Source: Huaxiibacter chinensis (lineage in GTDB: Bacteria > Pseudomonadota > Gammaproteobacteria > Enterobacterales > Enterobacteriaceae). Taken from it: DNA of 64,000 bases. Positions 7,858 through 16,438 of this stretch are shown here, in pieces. The position numbers and the translations under genes were made by a program. A model generated the notes under the pieces. That model was given only the letters and a program-made list of their open reading frames with translations. It ran no database searches and was not told the DNA's origin. The DNA lies in the NCBI RefSeq assembly GCF_022171985.1, contig NZ_JAJVHF010000012.1:1-64000 (forward strand). Direction: 5' to 3'. Numbering within the stretch: the first letter of the stretch is position 1; the number at the start of each line of letters is the position of its first letter.

Positions 7858-8594
7858 TCGTTATACTCTTTGATCACCACCGGCATGGCCAGTACATATC
7901 CCTCGCTGCGTACCGTTTTGATATAGGCGGGGGTTTTGGCATCCTCGTTCAGACGCTGACGTACCCTGCTCACCAGAAGATCGATAGAGCGTTCAAAAAG
8001 CTCGGCATCACGGCCCTGAGTCAGGTTCAGCAGCTGATCGCGCGTCAGTACCCGTTGAGGATGATCGAGGAAAACGCGGAGCAAACGGTATTCCGCACCG
8101 CTCAGGGCCACAATCATGCCCTCCCGATCAATCAGGTGTCGTGACACCGTATCCAGCTCCCATTCGCCAAAAGCGATCAGACGTCCGGCCTCGGTCACCT
8201 GGAGATTCGGTGGCATGGTCCGAAAACGCCGCAGAATGGCCTTGATTCGTGCCAGCAATTCGCGGGCCACGAAAGGTTTCACCACATAATCATCGGCCCC
8301 CATTTCCAGGCCTACTATCCGGTCGGTCTCTTCGTTGCGGGCGGTAAGCATCAGAATCGGCAGATCCTTATGCTTACCGCCGCGCAGCTGACGACACAGC
8401 GTTAAACCGTCGTCGCCGGGCATCATCACGTCCAGCACAACCAAATCGATATGCTGTTTGTCCAGCACAACACGCATCTCTTTGCCGTTAGCGGCGCCCG
8501 TCGCGTGATAACCCGACTTCACCAGATAATCGACAATCAGTTCACGAATATCCCTGTCGTCATCAACTACAAGGATATGATCAATATGGTCCAC
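7854..8594 (-). CDS. OmpR/PhoB-family response regulator
   Basis: With the GTG start at 8594 (AGGAG 8 nt upstream) the protein is 246 residues. The receiver domain holds acidic D11/D12 (VVDDDRD), phospho-acceptor D55 (VVLDVMMPG), T84 (LMLTAR) and K106 (VVKPF). A winged-helix effector domain of OmpR type follows (ALSGAEYRLLRVFLDHP, then ERSIDLLVSRVRQRL). It is the partner of the kinase overlapping its end and lies 45 bp after the hydrolase, so the three genes look like one transcription unit. Target genes are unknown. Confidence 0.9.
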   Translation of the reverse strand: MDHIDHILVVDDDRDIRELIVDYLVKSGYHATGAANGKEMRVVLDKQHIDLVVLDVMMPGDDGLTLCRQLRGGKHKDLPILMLTARNEETDRIVGLEMGADDYVVKPFVARELLARIKAILRRFRTMPPNLQVTEAGRLIAFGEWELDTVSRHLIDREGMIVALSGAEYRLLRVFLDHPQRVLTRDQLLNLTQGRDAELFERSIDLLVSRVRQRLNEDAKTPAYIKTVRSEGYVLAMPVVIKEYNE

Positions 8595-8639
8595 CTGACG
8601 CTCCTGAAAAAAGAGATAACGTATTGAAAATAGCACAAC

Positions 8640-9635
8640 TCAGAGCTTGTCAGCATCCACGACCGCTTTGACGAAATCCTGCGGATCTTCCTGCGGCGGG
8701 TTATGACCTACGTGAGCACCAAAGGTACGGTGTTCATACTTGCCGGTGAATTTACTGGCGTAAGTTTTTGGGTCCGGATGCGGTGCACCGTTATTGCCGC
8801 CTTCAATAGTGATCGTCGGCACATGGATAGCGGGTAACGCCGCCAGTTTCTGTTCATATCGATCGTATTGCGGCTCACCTTTTTCGAGACCCAGGCGCCA
8901 GCGGTAATTACTGAGGGTCACGGCGACATGGTCCGGGTTATCCAGCGATTTGGCGCTCGCATTGAAGGTTTTATCGCTGAACTTCCAGTCTGGCGAAGCC
9001 TGGGACCAAATCAATCGCGCAAAATCATGGGTGTTTTTGGCATAGCCCTGAGCACCGCGTGCAGTGGCGAAATAGAACTGATACCACCATTGCACTTCAG
9101 CCTTAGGCGGTAAGGGTTTTTCACCGATCGCCTGACTGCTGATCAGATAACCGCTGACGGATACCAGCGATTTCACCCGCTCTGGCCACAACGCGGCCAC
9201 GATATCCGCCGTTCGGGCACCCCAGTCGTAACCGGCGAACACGGCCTGTTTAATATTCAGGGCATCCATCAGATCGACGATGTCTTTAGCCATAGCAGAG
9301 GGTTGACCATTTCGCGGCGTACTATCAGACAGAAAACGGGTCGTGCCGTAACCCCGAAGGGAAGGAACAATCACCCGGTAGCCTTTAGCCGCAAGGGCTG
9401 GTGCCACCTGAGCATAGCTTTGAATATCGTAGGGCCAGCCGTGTAACAGAATGACCGGCTGACCATTTTTAGGGCCAATATCGACATAGCCGACGTTGAG
9501 CACGCCTGCGTTTATCTGATGAAGCTGATTAAATGCGGAGGCGGTATCGCCTGCCATCGCTTCTGCCTGACAGGACAGGACGGTACCAAGAGAAAGCGTT
9601 AAAGCCAGTGTTGAATAAGCCAGTTTATTGAACAT
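8640..9635 (-). CDS. Secreted alpha/beta hydrolase, epoxide-hydrolase-like
   Basis: Starting at the ATG with GGAGAT before it (9635), the protein has 331 residues and a cleavable signal peptide (residues 1-26, hydrophobic core then QAEA). The fold motifs are HGWPYD (65-70, oxyanion region), GYDWGAR with nucleophile aspartate D137, and the C-terminal GHNPPQEDP containing the catalytic H311. An aspartate nucleophile points to epoxide-hydrolase or haloalkane-dehalogenase relatives rather than serine esterases. The protein is periplasmic. It is first in a unit with a two-component system. The longer frame to 9722 would destroy the signal peptide and was rejected. Confidence 0.82.
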   Translation of the reverse strand: MFNKLAYSTLALTLSLGTVLSCQAEAMAGDTASAFNQLHQINAGVLNVGYVDIGPKNGQPVILLHGWPYDIQSYAQVAPALAAKGYRVIVPSLRGYGTTRFLSDSTPRNGQPSAMAKDIVDLMDALNIKQAVFAGYDWGARTADIVAALWPERVKSLVSVSGYLISSQAIGEKPLPPKAEVQWWYQFYFATARGAQGYAKNTHDFARLIWSQASPDWKFSDKTFNASAKSLDNPDHVAVTLSNYRWRLGLEKGEPQYDRYEQKLAALPAIHVPTITIEGGNNGAPHPDPKTYASKFTGKYEHRTFGAHVGHNPPQEDPQDFVKAVVDADKL

Positions 9636-9811
9636 GTTGATATCTCCGATTGAGTGCATTTCACGGGGATATCTCATCAATTTTTTGTATTCGTGAGATG
9701 TGCAAAAAGGTCTTTTTTGCATGGCTGTGTATGTGAAAACGCCTCAGATACACTGTGATACAAAGCCGCAAAGTTCAGCGTAAAATTCCCTGACGAACAA
9801 AGTCGTTTGCC

Positions 9812-10282
9812 TTACAGGGTGATGGCCATATCAAAACAGCGTAGATCCGCGCCTGCCAGCCGTGAGGGATAAAGACTCTCCTTCAGGGTAACAAAACCCA
9901 TTTTTTCGTAAAAGGACTGCGCGTTTGGCGTGGCGGCGAGGGTAACACAGGCGATCTTCCTGCCCCGCGCTTCCTCCAGTAAAACGGCCATAATTTGACG
10001 GGCGTAGCCCTTGCCTGATGCGGATGGCAGAGTAAAAATTGCCTCGAGACTGTTTTGCGTCAGATCCAGATAACCGGTCGCAACAACCGTACCGTAGTTA
10101 TCTTCAGCAACGTAAAAGGGATATTCGATGACCCTCTGGCGATAAGTGTCCGGCATGATATCGGGCGTCCAGCGCGCGATGACGTCCGCGGGATAGCTCT
10201 CTTGACAGCCGTGGCGGATCGCCTGATTACGTATATTCCACAGCGTTTCTGCTTCCTGTGGTACTGCCCGTCTGATGGTCAT
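9812..10282 (-). CDS. GNAT-family N-acetyltransferase
   Basis: A 156-residue acetyltransferase when started at the ATG with an AGAGG site (10282). It begins MTIRRAVPQE and has the acetyl-CoA loop SGKGYARQIMAVLLEEA and the late ATPNAQSFYEKMGF motif, a typical single-domain GNAT. The substrate is unknown. It is divergent from a second GNAT gene at 10401 across a 118-bp spacer. The longer frame to 10414 would overlap that gene and its promoter. Confidence 0.8.
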   Translation of the reverse strand: MTIRRAVPQEAETLWNIRNQAIRHGCQESYPADVIARWTPDIMPDTYRQRVIEYPFYVAEDNYGTVVATGYLDLTQNSLEAIFTLPSASGKGYARQIMAVLLEEARGRKIACVTLAATPNAQSFYEKMGFVTLKESLYPSRLAGADLRCFDMAITL

Positions 10283-10400
10283 GCCTGCCTCTGCAAATTC
10301 TGGTAGCCCGTGTATTAATGCTTCCCGGCACGTTATGTGGTAATCATGAAAATAGCAGAAGGCAAACAAAAACATAACGCCAAATATTGGAGATGCTGCC

Positions 10401-10967
10401 ATGTCGATTCCCACGTTGGTTACCGAACGGTTGATACTGAAACCGCTTGAAGCAGAAGACGCTGCCCAAATCCAGGCGCTCTACCCCCGCTGGGAAATTG
10501 TGCGCTATATGGTCTCAAGCGTCCCGTGGCCCTATCCGGATGACGGCGCCCGCCACTACGTCAATAATGTTGCGCTCCCTGATATGAAGAAAGGCATCGC
10601 CTGGTTCTGGACGCTGCGTCGACAGGAGGAGCCAGAGCAGCTTATTGGCTTAATTTGTTTGTATGACGTTGAAGATAATAACCGCGGTTTTTGGCTTGCT
10701 CCGGAATGGCAGAGTCAAGGCTATATGCGTGAAGCGAGCATTGCGGCAACGGATTACTGGTTTAATACCCTGAATAAGCCGGTATTACGTGCGCCGAAAG
10801 CGGCTCTAAACCAGCGATCGCAGCGCATTTCAGCCAGTAGCGGCATGCGGCTCATCAGAACGGAAAAGAAAGCCTATGTTAGCGGGGAACTGGACTCCGA
10901 ACTGTGGGAGATTACCCGTGAAGAGTGGAACGCTTTACGGCGTTCCACTGGCGATCAGGTCAACTGA
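10401..10967 (+). CDS. RimJ/RimL-type GNAT acetyltransferase
   Basis: 188 residues beginning LVTERLILKPLEAEDA, the standard opening of the RimJ/RimL subfamily, which modifies protein N-termini or small amines. RGFWLAPEWQSQGYMREA is the acetyl-CoA-binding core. The later NQRSQRISASSGM part corresponds to the usual N-x-x-S-x-x-x-x-x-x-x-G-F segment but has a methionine in place of phenylalanine. GGAG precedes the ATG. Its last 13 bases overlap the end of the convergent yneE gene. Substrate unknown. Confidence 0.78.
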   Translation: MSIPTLVTERLILKPLEAEDAAQIQALYPRWEIVRYMVSSVPWPYPDDGARHYVNNVALPDMKKGIAWFWTLRRQEEPEQLIGLICLYDVEDNNRGFWLAPEWQSQGYMREASIAATDYWFNTLNKPVLRAPKAALNQRSQRISASSGMRLIRTEKKAYVSGELDSELWEITREEWNALRRSTGDQVN

Positions 10968-11869
10968 TAATATTTATCGGGCAGAATTCGGGCGGGGATC
11001 GTTTGTTCATCGTTCATTTGCAGCAGGTCGATCTCCATTGCATTGCAGATGGCATCCAGCGGCAAATCGTTATTCTCGGTACCGAACGGTTCCTCCAGCT
11101 CTTCTGCCAGCGCATCCAGCGAGATAAAGGTGTAGGAGATCAGCACCGACACGAACGGCGTCATGTAGTGCAGGTCAACGACCAGCGCGAAAGGAAGCAT
11201 GATGCAAAAGAGATACACGGTGCGATGCAGTATTAACGTATAGGCAAACGGCACGGGCGTATTGGCGATGCGCTCGCATCCGGCAAGCACAACGGACATA
11301 TCGTTCAGGCGATTATTCAGGCTAATAAAAAGAATATCTGACAGCTGCCCTTCCCGGCGTCTTTGCGCCAGCCACTCCCCCATAATCAGCAGAATACGGT
11401 TCGACGGTGAATTGGACGCCATCGCCGCACGCAGATGATCTGGCGATAAATAGCCTGCAAGCTGGTCTGCCTGAGGCTGTCTGCGCAATGTCATTCGCAG
11501 ACAATGGGCGAAGGCAATTTGCAGGCGAACAAATTCACCAAGGTGCGGATCGTCAGGCAGCGTATTTTTTACTTCGCGAAACAGCGACCGTGACGCTATC
11601 ATCAGCTGCCCCCAAAGTTGCCGGGCTTCAACATAGCGCGAATAACAGGCGTTGTTACGAAATCCGAGAAATATCGCGATGGCGACGCCCAAAATACTGA
11701 ACGGTGCGACGGTAAATTTTATACCGAGCGTGGTGTACCAGGGCAGCATCACGATGACCGCAAGCGATAACAGGAAGTTGAGAAACAGCCGGGTCGAGAT
11801 TTTAGGCAAGACGGATCCGTGCCAGACAAAAATCAGGCGGAGCCAGTGGTGTTGAGGACGAACGATCAT
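10955..11869 (-). CDS. yneE: Bestrophin-like membrane channel YneE
   Basis: 304 residues, nearly the same throughout as E. coli YneE of the bestrophin/UPF0187 family. The N-terminus MIVRPQHHWLR, the GFRNNACYSRYVEARQLWGQ segment and the C-terminal PFGTENNDLPLDAICN motif are characteristic; the acidic motif is the bestrophin gating/calcium-region signature. Bacterial relatives form pentameric ion channels in the inner membrane. Several hydrophobic helices are visible. As in E. coli it lies next to uxaB, in the same orientation. Confidence 0.93.
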   Translation of the reverse strand: MIVRPQHHWLRLIFVWHGSVLPKISTRLFLNFLLSLAVIVMLPWYTTLGIKFTVAPFSILGVAIAIFLGFRNNACYSRYVEARQLWGQLMIASRSLFREVKNTLPDDPHLGEFVRLQIAFAHCLRMTLRRQPQADQLAGYLSPDHLRAAMASNSPSNRILLIMGEWLAQRRREGQLSDILFISLNNRLNDMSVVLAGCERIANTPVPFAYTLILHRTVYLFCIMLPFALVVDLHYMTPFVSVLISYTFISLDALAEELEEPFGTENNDLPLDAICNAMEIDLLQMNDEQTIPARILPDKYYQLT

Positions 11870-12044
11870 AGTCAGCTTCAGGCAAGAAAAAGAGCGCGGC
11901 TATTAAACGTGATCGACGTCACGGTTGCAAGCTTGTTAACAAATGATGGCCCATTCCCTTCTGCAAGACACGCTATGCACTGATGTTGAAGTGGTGATTT
12001 AACCAGGAAGTTCATTGTATGTTGTAACTAATATCTCTTTTTGA

Positions 12045-12070
12045 AAAACCCGGCCGAAACCGGGTTATTT
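12045..12070 (-). terminator. Terminator of uxaB
   Basis: On the minus strand AACCCGG and CCGGGTT pair around a short loop, followed by a T-rich stretch just after the uxaB stop codon. Confidence 0.75.
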
Positions 12071-12072
12071 TG

Positions 12073-13524
12073 TTAGCAAAGCGGCTTAACGGCAGCCCGC
12101 ATTCCTTGCAGTAAAATGGCGTCCAGGTCGAGCGTTACTTGTTCTACCAGACCTTTTACGTTGGTCAGGTCTTGTTCCCAGTGTTCGCTAACGCTTAAAA
12201 CCGCCCTCACCAGTTCGCTGGTGCTGATCTGCTTATCATGATGCTGCGCCCATAGCTGCTGGTAACGTTCGAGCCAGTGAGCCTCATCCTGCACCGGATA
12301 ACGTTCACCGTTACGCTCGCCGCGATAGAAAGCAATCAACGCGGCCAGAGCAAAGGTCAGACGCGCCGGTAGTTGCCCGGTAGCGTTCTGCCCTGCTAAC
12401 AGCTGCGGCAAAATACGGGTGCGGAATTTCGTCATGCCATTGAGTGAAATCGACAGCAACTGGTGCTTAATGTATGGGTTCTGGAAACGGCCTGTCACCG
12501 CACTGGCAAAGGATTCCAGCTCGTTTTTCGGCAGATCGAGTACAGGAATAATCTCCTGATAAATCGCTTTCTCGACAAAGGCGCGGACAGCGTCGTCGTT
12601 CATCGATTCACCGACAGTATCCAGCCCTGCCTGGAATGCAACGGGAACCAGCGCGGTATGCGCCCCGTTCAGAATGGCGACCTTGCGTTCTTTATACGGT
12701 TTAATGTCATCAACGATGAGCACGTTCAGGGGATACTTGTCCAGACGCAGTTCGCGGGCGAGCGATTCAGGCCCCTGAATCACAAACAGGTAGAAATGTT
12801 CAGCTGTATCGAGGAAACCGTCGTGATAGCCCAGTTCTGCTTCCAGCGCGGCCACTTCATCACGCGGATAGCCGGTCACAATGCGATCTACCAGCGTTGA
12901 ACAGAAGGCATTCGCTTCATCCAGCCAGGTTATAAAGGCCTCGGGTAACGCCCACTCCTGTGCATAGCGCAGAACCAGCTCATGCAACGCGTCACCGTTG
13001 TAATCAATCAGTTCACACGGAATGATAATCCACCCTTTGTCTTTCGCCCCGTTGAAATGCTGGAAACGTTCAAACAGCAGACGCGTCAGCTTGGCGGGAT
13101 AACTGACGGCAGGCGCGTCGTCGAATTTATCCTCAGCGTGATAGCTAATCCCCGCTTCGGTCGTATTAGAGAAGACAAAACGCATTTCTGGATTGTGTGC
13201 CAGCTTCAGGAACTCGTCATACTGACCGTATACGCTAATCTCACGGTTCACCGACCGGATCAGGCGTGCATCGCTGACCGCTTCGCCCTTCTCATTAAGT
13301 CCACGAATGATGGTGGTATATAAACCATCCTGGGTGCTCAGCGAAGGCGGAAAAGCGCTCTGAATGGGGCGCACTATCACCACGCCAGCATTCAGGTCCG
13401 TGTGTTCATTCAACAGATCAATCTGCCAGTCCACAAACGCCCGCAGGAAGTTGCCCTCACCAAACTGAATGATACGTTCAGGATAGAGAGCACCGGGGAA
13501 ATCGCGACGGTTGAGTGTGTTCAC
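12073..13524 (-). CDS. uxaB: Tagaturonate reductase (altronate oxidoreductase)
   Basis: 483 residues from the GTG at 13524, the same length as E. coli UxaB, beginning [15 protein letters not shown] lies 9 nt before. The [16 protein letters not shown] segment is the NAD-binding signature of the mannitol/altronate dehydrogenase family, and [17 protein letters not shown] is its substrate-site motif. The enzyme reduces D-tagaturonate to D-altronate with NADH in galacturonate breakdown. It stands alone here, apart from uxaC/uxaA, as in E. coli. The longer frame adds nine residues absent from the family. Confidence 0.95.
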   Translation of the reverse strand: MNTLNRRDFPGALYPERIIQFGEGNFLRAFVDWQIDLLNEHTDLNAGVVIVRPIQSAFPPSLSTQDGLYTTIIRGLNEKGEAVSDARLIRSVNREISVYGQYDEFLKLAHNPEMRFVFSNTTEAGISYHAEDKFDDAPAVSYPAKLTRLLFERFQHFNGAKDKGWIIIPCELIDYNGDALHELVLRYAQEWALPEAFITWLDEANAFCSTLVDRIVTGYPRDEVAALEAELGYHDGFLDTAEHFYLFVIQGPESLARELRLDKYPLNVLIVDDIKPYKERKVAILNGAHTALVPVAFQAGLDTVGESMNDDAVRAFVEKAIYQEIIPVLDLPKNELESFASAVTGRFQNPYIKHQLLSISLNGMTKFRTRILPQLLAGQNATGQLPARLTFALAALIAFYRGERNGERYPVQDEAHWLERYQQLWAQHHDKQISTSELVRAVLSVSEHWEQDLTNVKGLVEQVTLDLDAILLQGMRAAVKPLC

Positions 13525-13642
13525 AAAGAGGTTCCTTTTTTTAGTGGTCATACAGCCTGATAAGATTGGTCCAATAACTTATCAAACTTTTCTACCAGGA
13601 AACCCTGTTTTGATCAAAGCATGTTGTAATGATGAAAAAAGA

Positions 13643-14167
13643 TTACAGGAACTTATAGAACACGGTAGTGCCCGTCATTTCCCCATCCGGCATCAGGGCA
13701 TAGCGCGGGATCTCGCCTGATTTCTGCCAGCCTGCACGTTGATAAAATGACTCTGCCCCGCTTCCTGTTGCGGTATCCAGCACCAGAACGGTTTTACCCT
13801 GCGCGCGGGCAGTCGCTTCCAGCGCATCCATCAAGAGCATTGCAATCCCCTGACGTCGGGCTTTCTCATGAACTAACAGTTTGGCGACATCGGCGCGGTG
13901 CGGTTGGTTTTCGGGCTGATCGGTGACGAGCTGAACGGTGCCGGCTAGCTGATGGGTTTCGTCTTTACATACCAGCACAGTGCGTTCCTGCCGTCCGACG
14001 CTTTCAGCGATGGCAGACCAGAACTCCCCGGCACGAGACAGACTTAAAGGCATCATAAAGCTCACCGACGCCCCGCCATTGACACAGTTAACAAGAATAT
14101 CGGCAAGGGCCTGGCGATGAGAGAGGATCTCCTCCCGGGAGAGAGAATGAACAGTGAATGCGGGCAT
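13643..14167 (-). CDS. GNAT-family N-acetyltransferase
   Basis: 174 residues, single GNAT domain in the C-terminal two thirds: VAKLLVHEKARRQGIAMLLM (acetyl-CoA loop RRQGIA) and GSGAESFYQRAGW. The ending GTTVFYKFL resembles small-molecule or antibiotic-type acetyltransferases, but no substrate can be assigned. It lies between uxaB and the cyclase cluster on the same strand, 81 bp after the GAF-GGDEF gene. Confidence 0.8.
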   Translation of the reverse strand: MPAFTVHSLSREEILSHRQALADILVNCVNGGASVSFMMPLSLSRAGEFWSAIAESVGRQERTVLVCKDETHQLAGTVQLVTDQPENQPHRADVAKLLVHEKARRQGIAMLLMDALEATARAQGKTVLVLDTATGSGAESFYQRAGWQKSGEIPRYALMPDGEMTGTTVFYKFL

Positions 14168-14248
14168 GGTAAGGGTTCCGAGGTTTTTCCCTCACCTTGC
14201 CCATAACAAAGGTTTAACGCAAGAACGGTGACATAGGGAATTGTTATG

Positions 14249-15214
14249 TCATCGGGCCACGCTGTTTTTTTGTTTCATGGTAAACATTTTTTCATCTGCT
14301 ATGCGAAGCCAGTGCTGCAGATCGTTATGATCGTGATCGAATTCGCAGACGCCCCAGGAGAACGTCAACGTCCAGGGGCGATTGCCCTGCTGGTTAAACA
14401 GCGCCACCTGTTCCGTGAGGTATTGCATCGCTATCCACGCGCCATTTTCGTCGGTGTCGGCAAACAGGACGGCAAACTCATCGCCACCGTAGCGCACCAG
14501 CAAATCGGCCTCCCGAAACGACGAACGGAGCAAACTGGCCATCGCCTTCAGAGCCGCATCCCCCTCCTCATGACCATAGCGATCGTTAATTTGTTTGAAA
14601 CGATCCAGATCAATCCACGCCAGCGTCAGCGGCTCGGCACGTCGCCGCGCACCTGACAAGGCAAAGGCGGCAAACTGATTAAACCCGCGCCGGTTGAATA
14701 AACCGGTGAGTTCATCCGTGGTCGCGGCGCTGGTGGCGGCAAATTCGTCCTCGGCCAGCGCGGCTAAATCGCTTAATGCAGCAATGTCGGCGGCAGAAAA
14801 CTCCCGCGGGGTGTGATCCACCACGCACAGGGAGCCTACCGTCGCGCCATCCGGAAGGCGTAGCGGTATCCCGGCGTAAAAACGGATGCCGGGTTGCGTG
14901 GTGACCAGCGGATTATCGACGAAACGCATATCGTTATGCGTGTCTGCGACCACCAGCGGCTCGTGGCTCAAAATCGTATGCGCACAGACAGAAACATGTC
15001 TGGGAAGCGTATAAGGGCCCGGTCCATCAACAGAAAGCGCGACTTGCGCGCGCTCGTCGATCAAATTGACCATGGCAACCGGAACGTTAAACAGTCTTTT
15101 AGCGAGCCGGGTTAATCTGTCGTAAGCTTGCCGGTTTTCCGCTTCGAGCAGCCCCGATTCGCGCAGGGATGCCAGGCGCTCTGTTTCATTGGCTGGATTA
15201 GTGGGGGCTTTCAT
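14249..15214 (-). CDS. Diguanylate cyclase with GAF sensor domain
   Basis: 321 residues. Residues about 25-155 are a GAF domain (VCAHTIL, then PLVVADTHNDMRF). Residues 165-320 are a GGDEF domain with the intact active site GGDEF (243-247) and an inhibitory RxxD site, READ (234-237), five residues before it. It should make c-di-GMP with product feedback. No membrane segment, so it is cytoplasmic. AGGAG precedes the ATG. It follows another cyclase by 51 bp on the same strand, suggesting co-transcription. No E. coli counterpart is expected at this locus. Confidence 0.88.
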   Translation of the reverse strand: MKAPTNPANETERLASLRESGLLEAENRQAYDRLTRLAKRLFNVPVAMVNLIDERAQVALSVDGPGPYTLPRHVSVCAHTILSHEPLVVADTHNDMRFVDNPLVTTQPGIRFYAGIPLRLPDGATVGSLCVVDHTPREFSAADIAALSDLAALAEDEFAATSAATTDELTGLFNRRGFNQFAAFALSGARRRAEPLTLAWIDLDRFKQINDRYGHEEGDAALKAMASLLRSSFREADLLVRYGGDEFAVLFADTDENGAWIAMQYLTEQVALFNQQGNRPWTLTFSWGVCEFDHDHNDLQHWLRIADEKMFTMKQKNSVAR

Positions 15215-15265
15215 GGTGTCTCCTGACAGGATGCGTTTTAAAAGCGTAGCCTAACCGCCGCAATT

Positions 15266-16321
15266 TCAGTGACCAAAAATACGGTTTTTACCCCCCCTTT
15301 TAGCCTGATAGAGCGCATGGTCTGCCGCCTGTAACCACTCTGTGACAGACGTCATGCTCCGCGTGGCGCAGGCAATGCCGATACTGAGGGTGCAACGGAT
15401 GGCCTCATCCGCCACATCTTCCATGACCGCAGCGGCATCCATGATGCGTGTCGCCACGATTTCTGCCTCTTCGAGGGTGGTGTTGGGGAGCAGGATCACG
15501 AACTCATCGCCGCCAAGCCGGGCCGGGGTATCCGTGGGTCGGGTGGCCAGATGAAGTATGCGTGAGACGGTCGCCAGCATCGTGTCCCCCACTTTGTGTC
15601 CAAAGCGATCGTTAACCTCTTTGAAATTATCGATATCAATAAACATGAGTACCGATTCACGACAAACCTGTTGCAGCTTGCCAAGCTCGTGATCGATGCG
15701 TTTTTCCAGAAGCCGACGATTAGCAATATCAAGGAGCGGATCCATCATCGCGATCCGTTCCAGTTCCCGCGTTTTGCAGCGTAACCGGATGGCAATACTG
15801 TCCGTCAGGACGCTAAGCGCAATGATATAGATAGCGATTAAAGGCAAGGTGGCAAAGAGACTCTGCTGCGACACGTAGGTCACAACGGTCATCCCCTGCG
15901 CCAGCCAGGCAGCCATAAAGACCGTGAGCATGGCAATAGCGGCCTTTCCCATTAGCCGAAAGCCTCCTGCGGCAAGCCGGTCGGACAGTAAAATCGTAGC
16001 AATGACCACAGACGGCAGCGGGTTCACCGCCATCATCGCGATCCAAAATCCCCCCGCACCGGCATCGATAATGAGATTCTGATGTTCTGTGTCGAGCGGC
16101 GTCGCCGAGCGTTTTGCGCGAAACCAGGCGTACGTTGGCCAGAGAAACGCATTCAGCCCAAGCAAAAGCATCAGCCAGGGTGAACGTTTAAGTTCAATGA
16201 GGACGGAAAGTATCGGAATGAAACAGAGAAAGGTGCCCAAAATCCGCATCATATACATCCGTGAGACAAACCGACGTCCTGGTATGCGGGAGGATGGGCG
16301 TAGTTTGTCTTGTCCAGTCAT
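15266..16321 (-). CDS. Membrane diguanylate cyclase (MASE2-GGDEF)
   Basis: 351 residues from the ATG at 16321. Residues about 15-180 form a MASE2-like region (RRFVSRMYMMRILG opening, WPTYAWFRAKRS, several membrane helices), as in the cellulose-linked cyclase DgcC/AdrA. The GGDEF domain has the active site GGDEF (270-274) and the I-site RPTD (261-264). It should be active at the inner membrane. The ribosome site is weak, and an upstream start at 16396 cannot be excluded. It is the middle one of three cyclases in a row. Confidence 0.83.
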   Translation of the reverse strand: MTGQDKLRPSSRIPGRRFVSRMYMMRILGTFLCFIPILSVLIELKRSPWLMLLLGLNAFLWPTYAWFRAKRSATPLDTEHQNLIIDAGAGGFWIAMMAVNPLPSVVIATILLSDRLAAGGFRLMGKAAIAMLTVFMAAWLAQGMTVVTYVSQQSLFATLPLIAIYIIALSVLTDSIAIRLRCKTRELERIAMMDPLLDIANRRLLEKRIDHELGKLQQVCRESVLMFIDIDNFKEVNDRFGHKVGDTMLATVSRILHLATRPTDTPARLGGDEFVILLPNTTLEEAEIVATRIMDAAAVMEDVADEAIRCTLSIGIACATRSMTSVTEWLQAADHALYQAKRGGKNRIFGH

Positions 16322-16438
16322 GATGAGATTATTCCGAATTATTATCTTCGGTATCTTAGGGAGCTTGACTATGGCTAGCAAGAAAATAATCAGCAAATTG
16401 GCAACATCTACGCCGCATCCCGTCTGGGATGGTGACGG

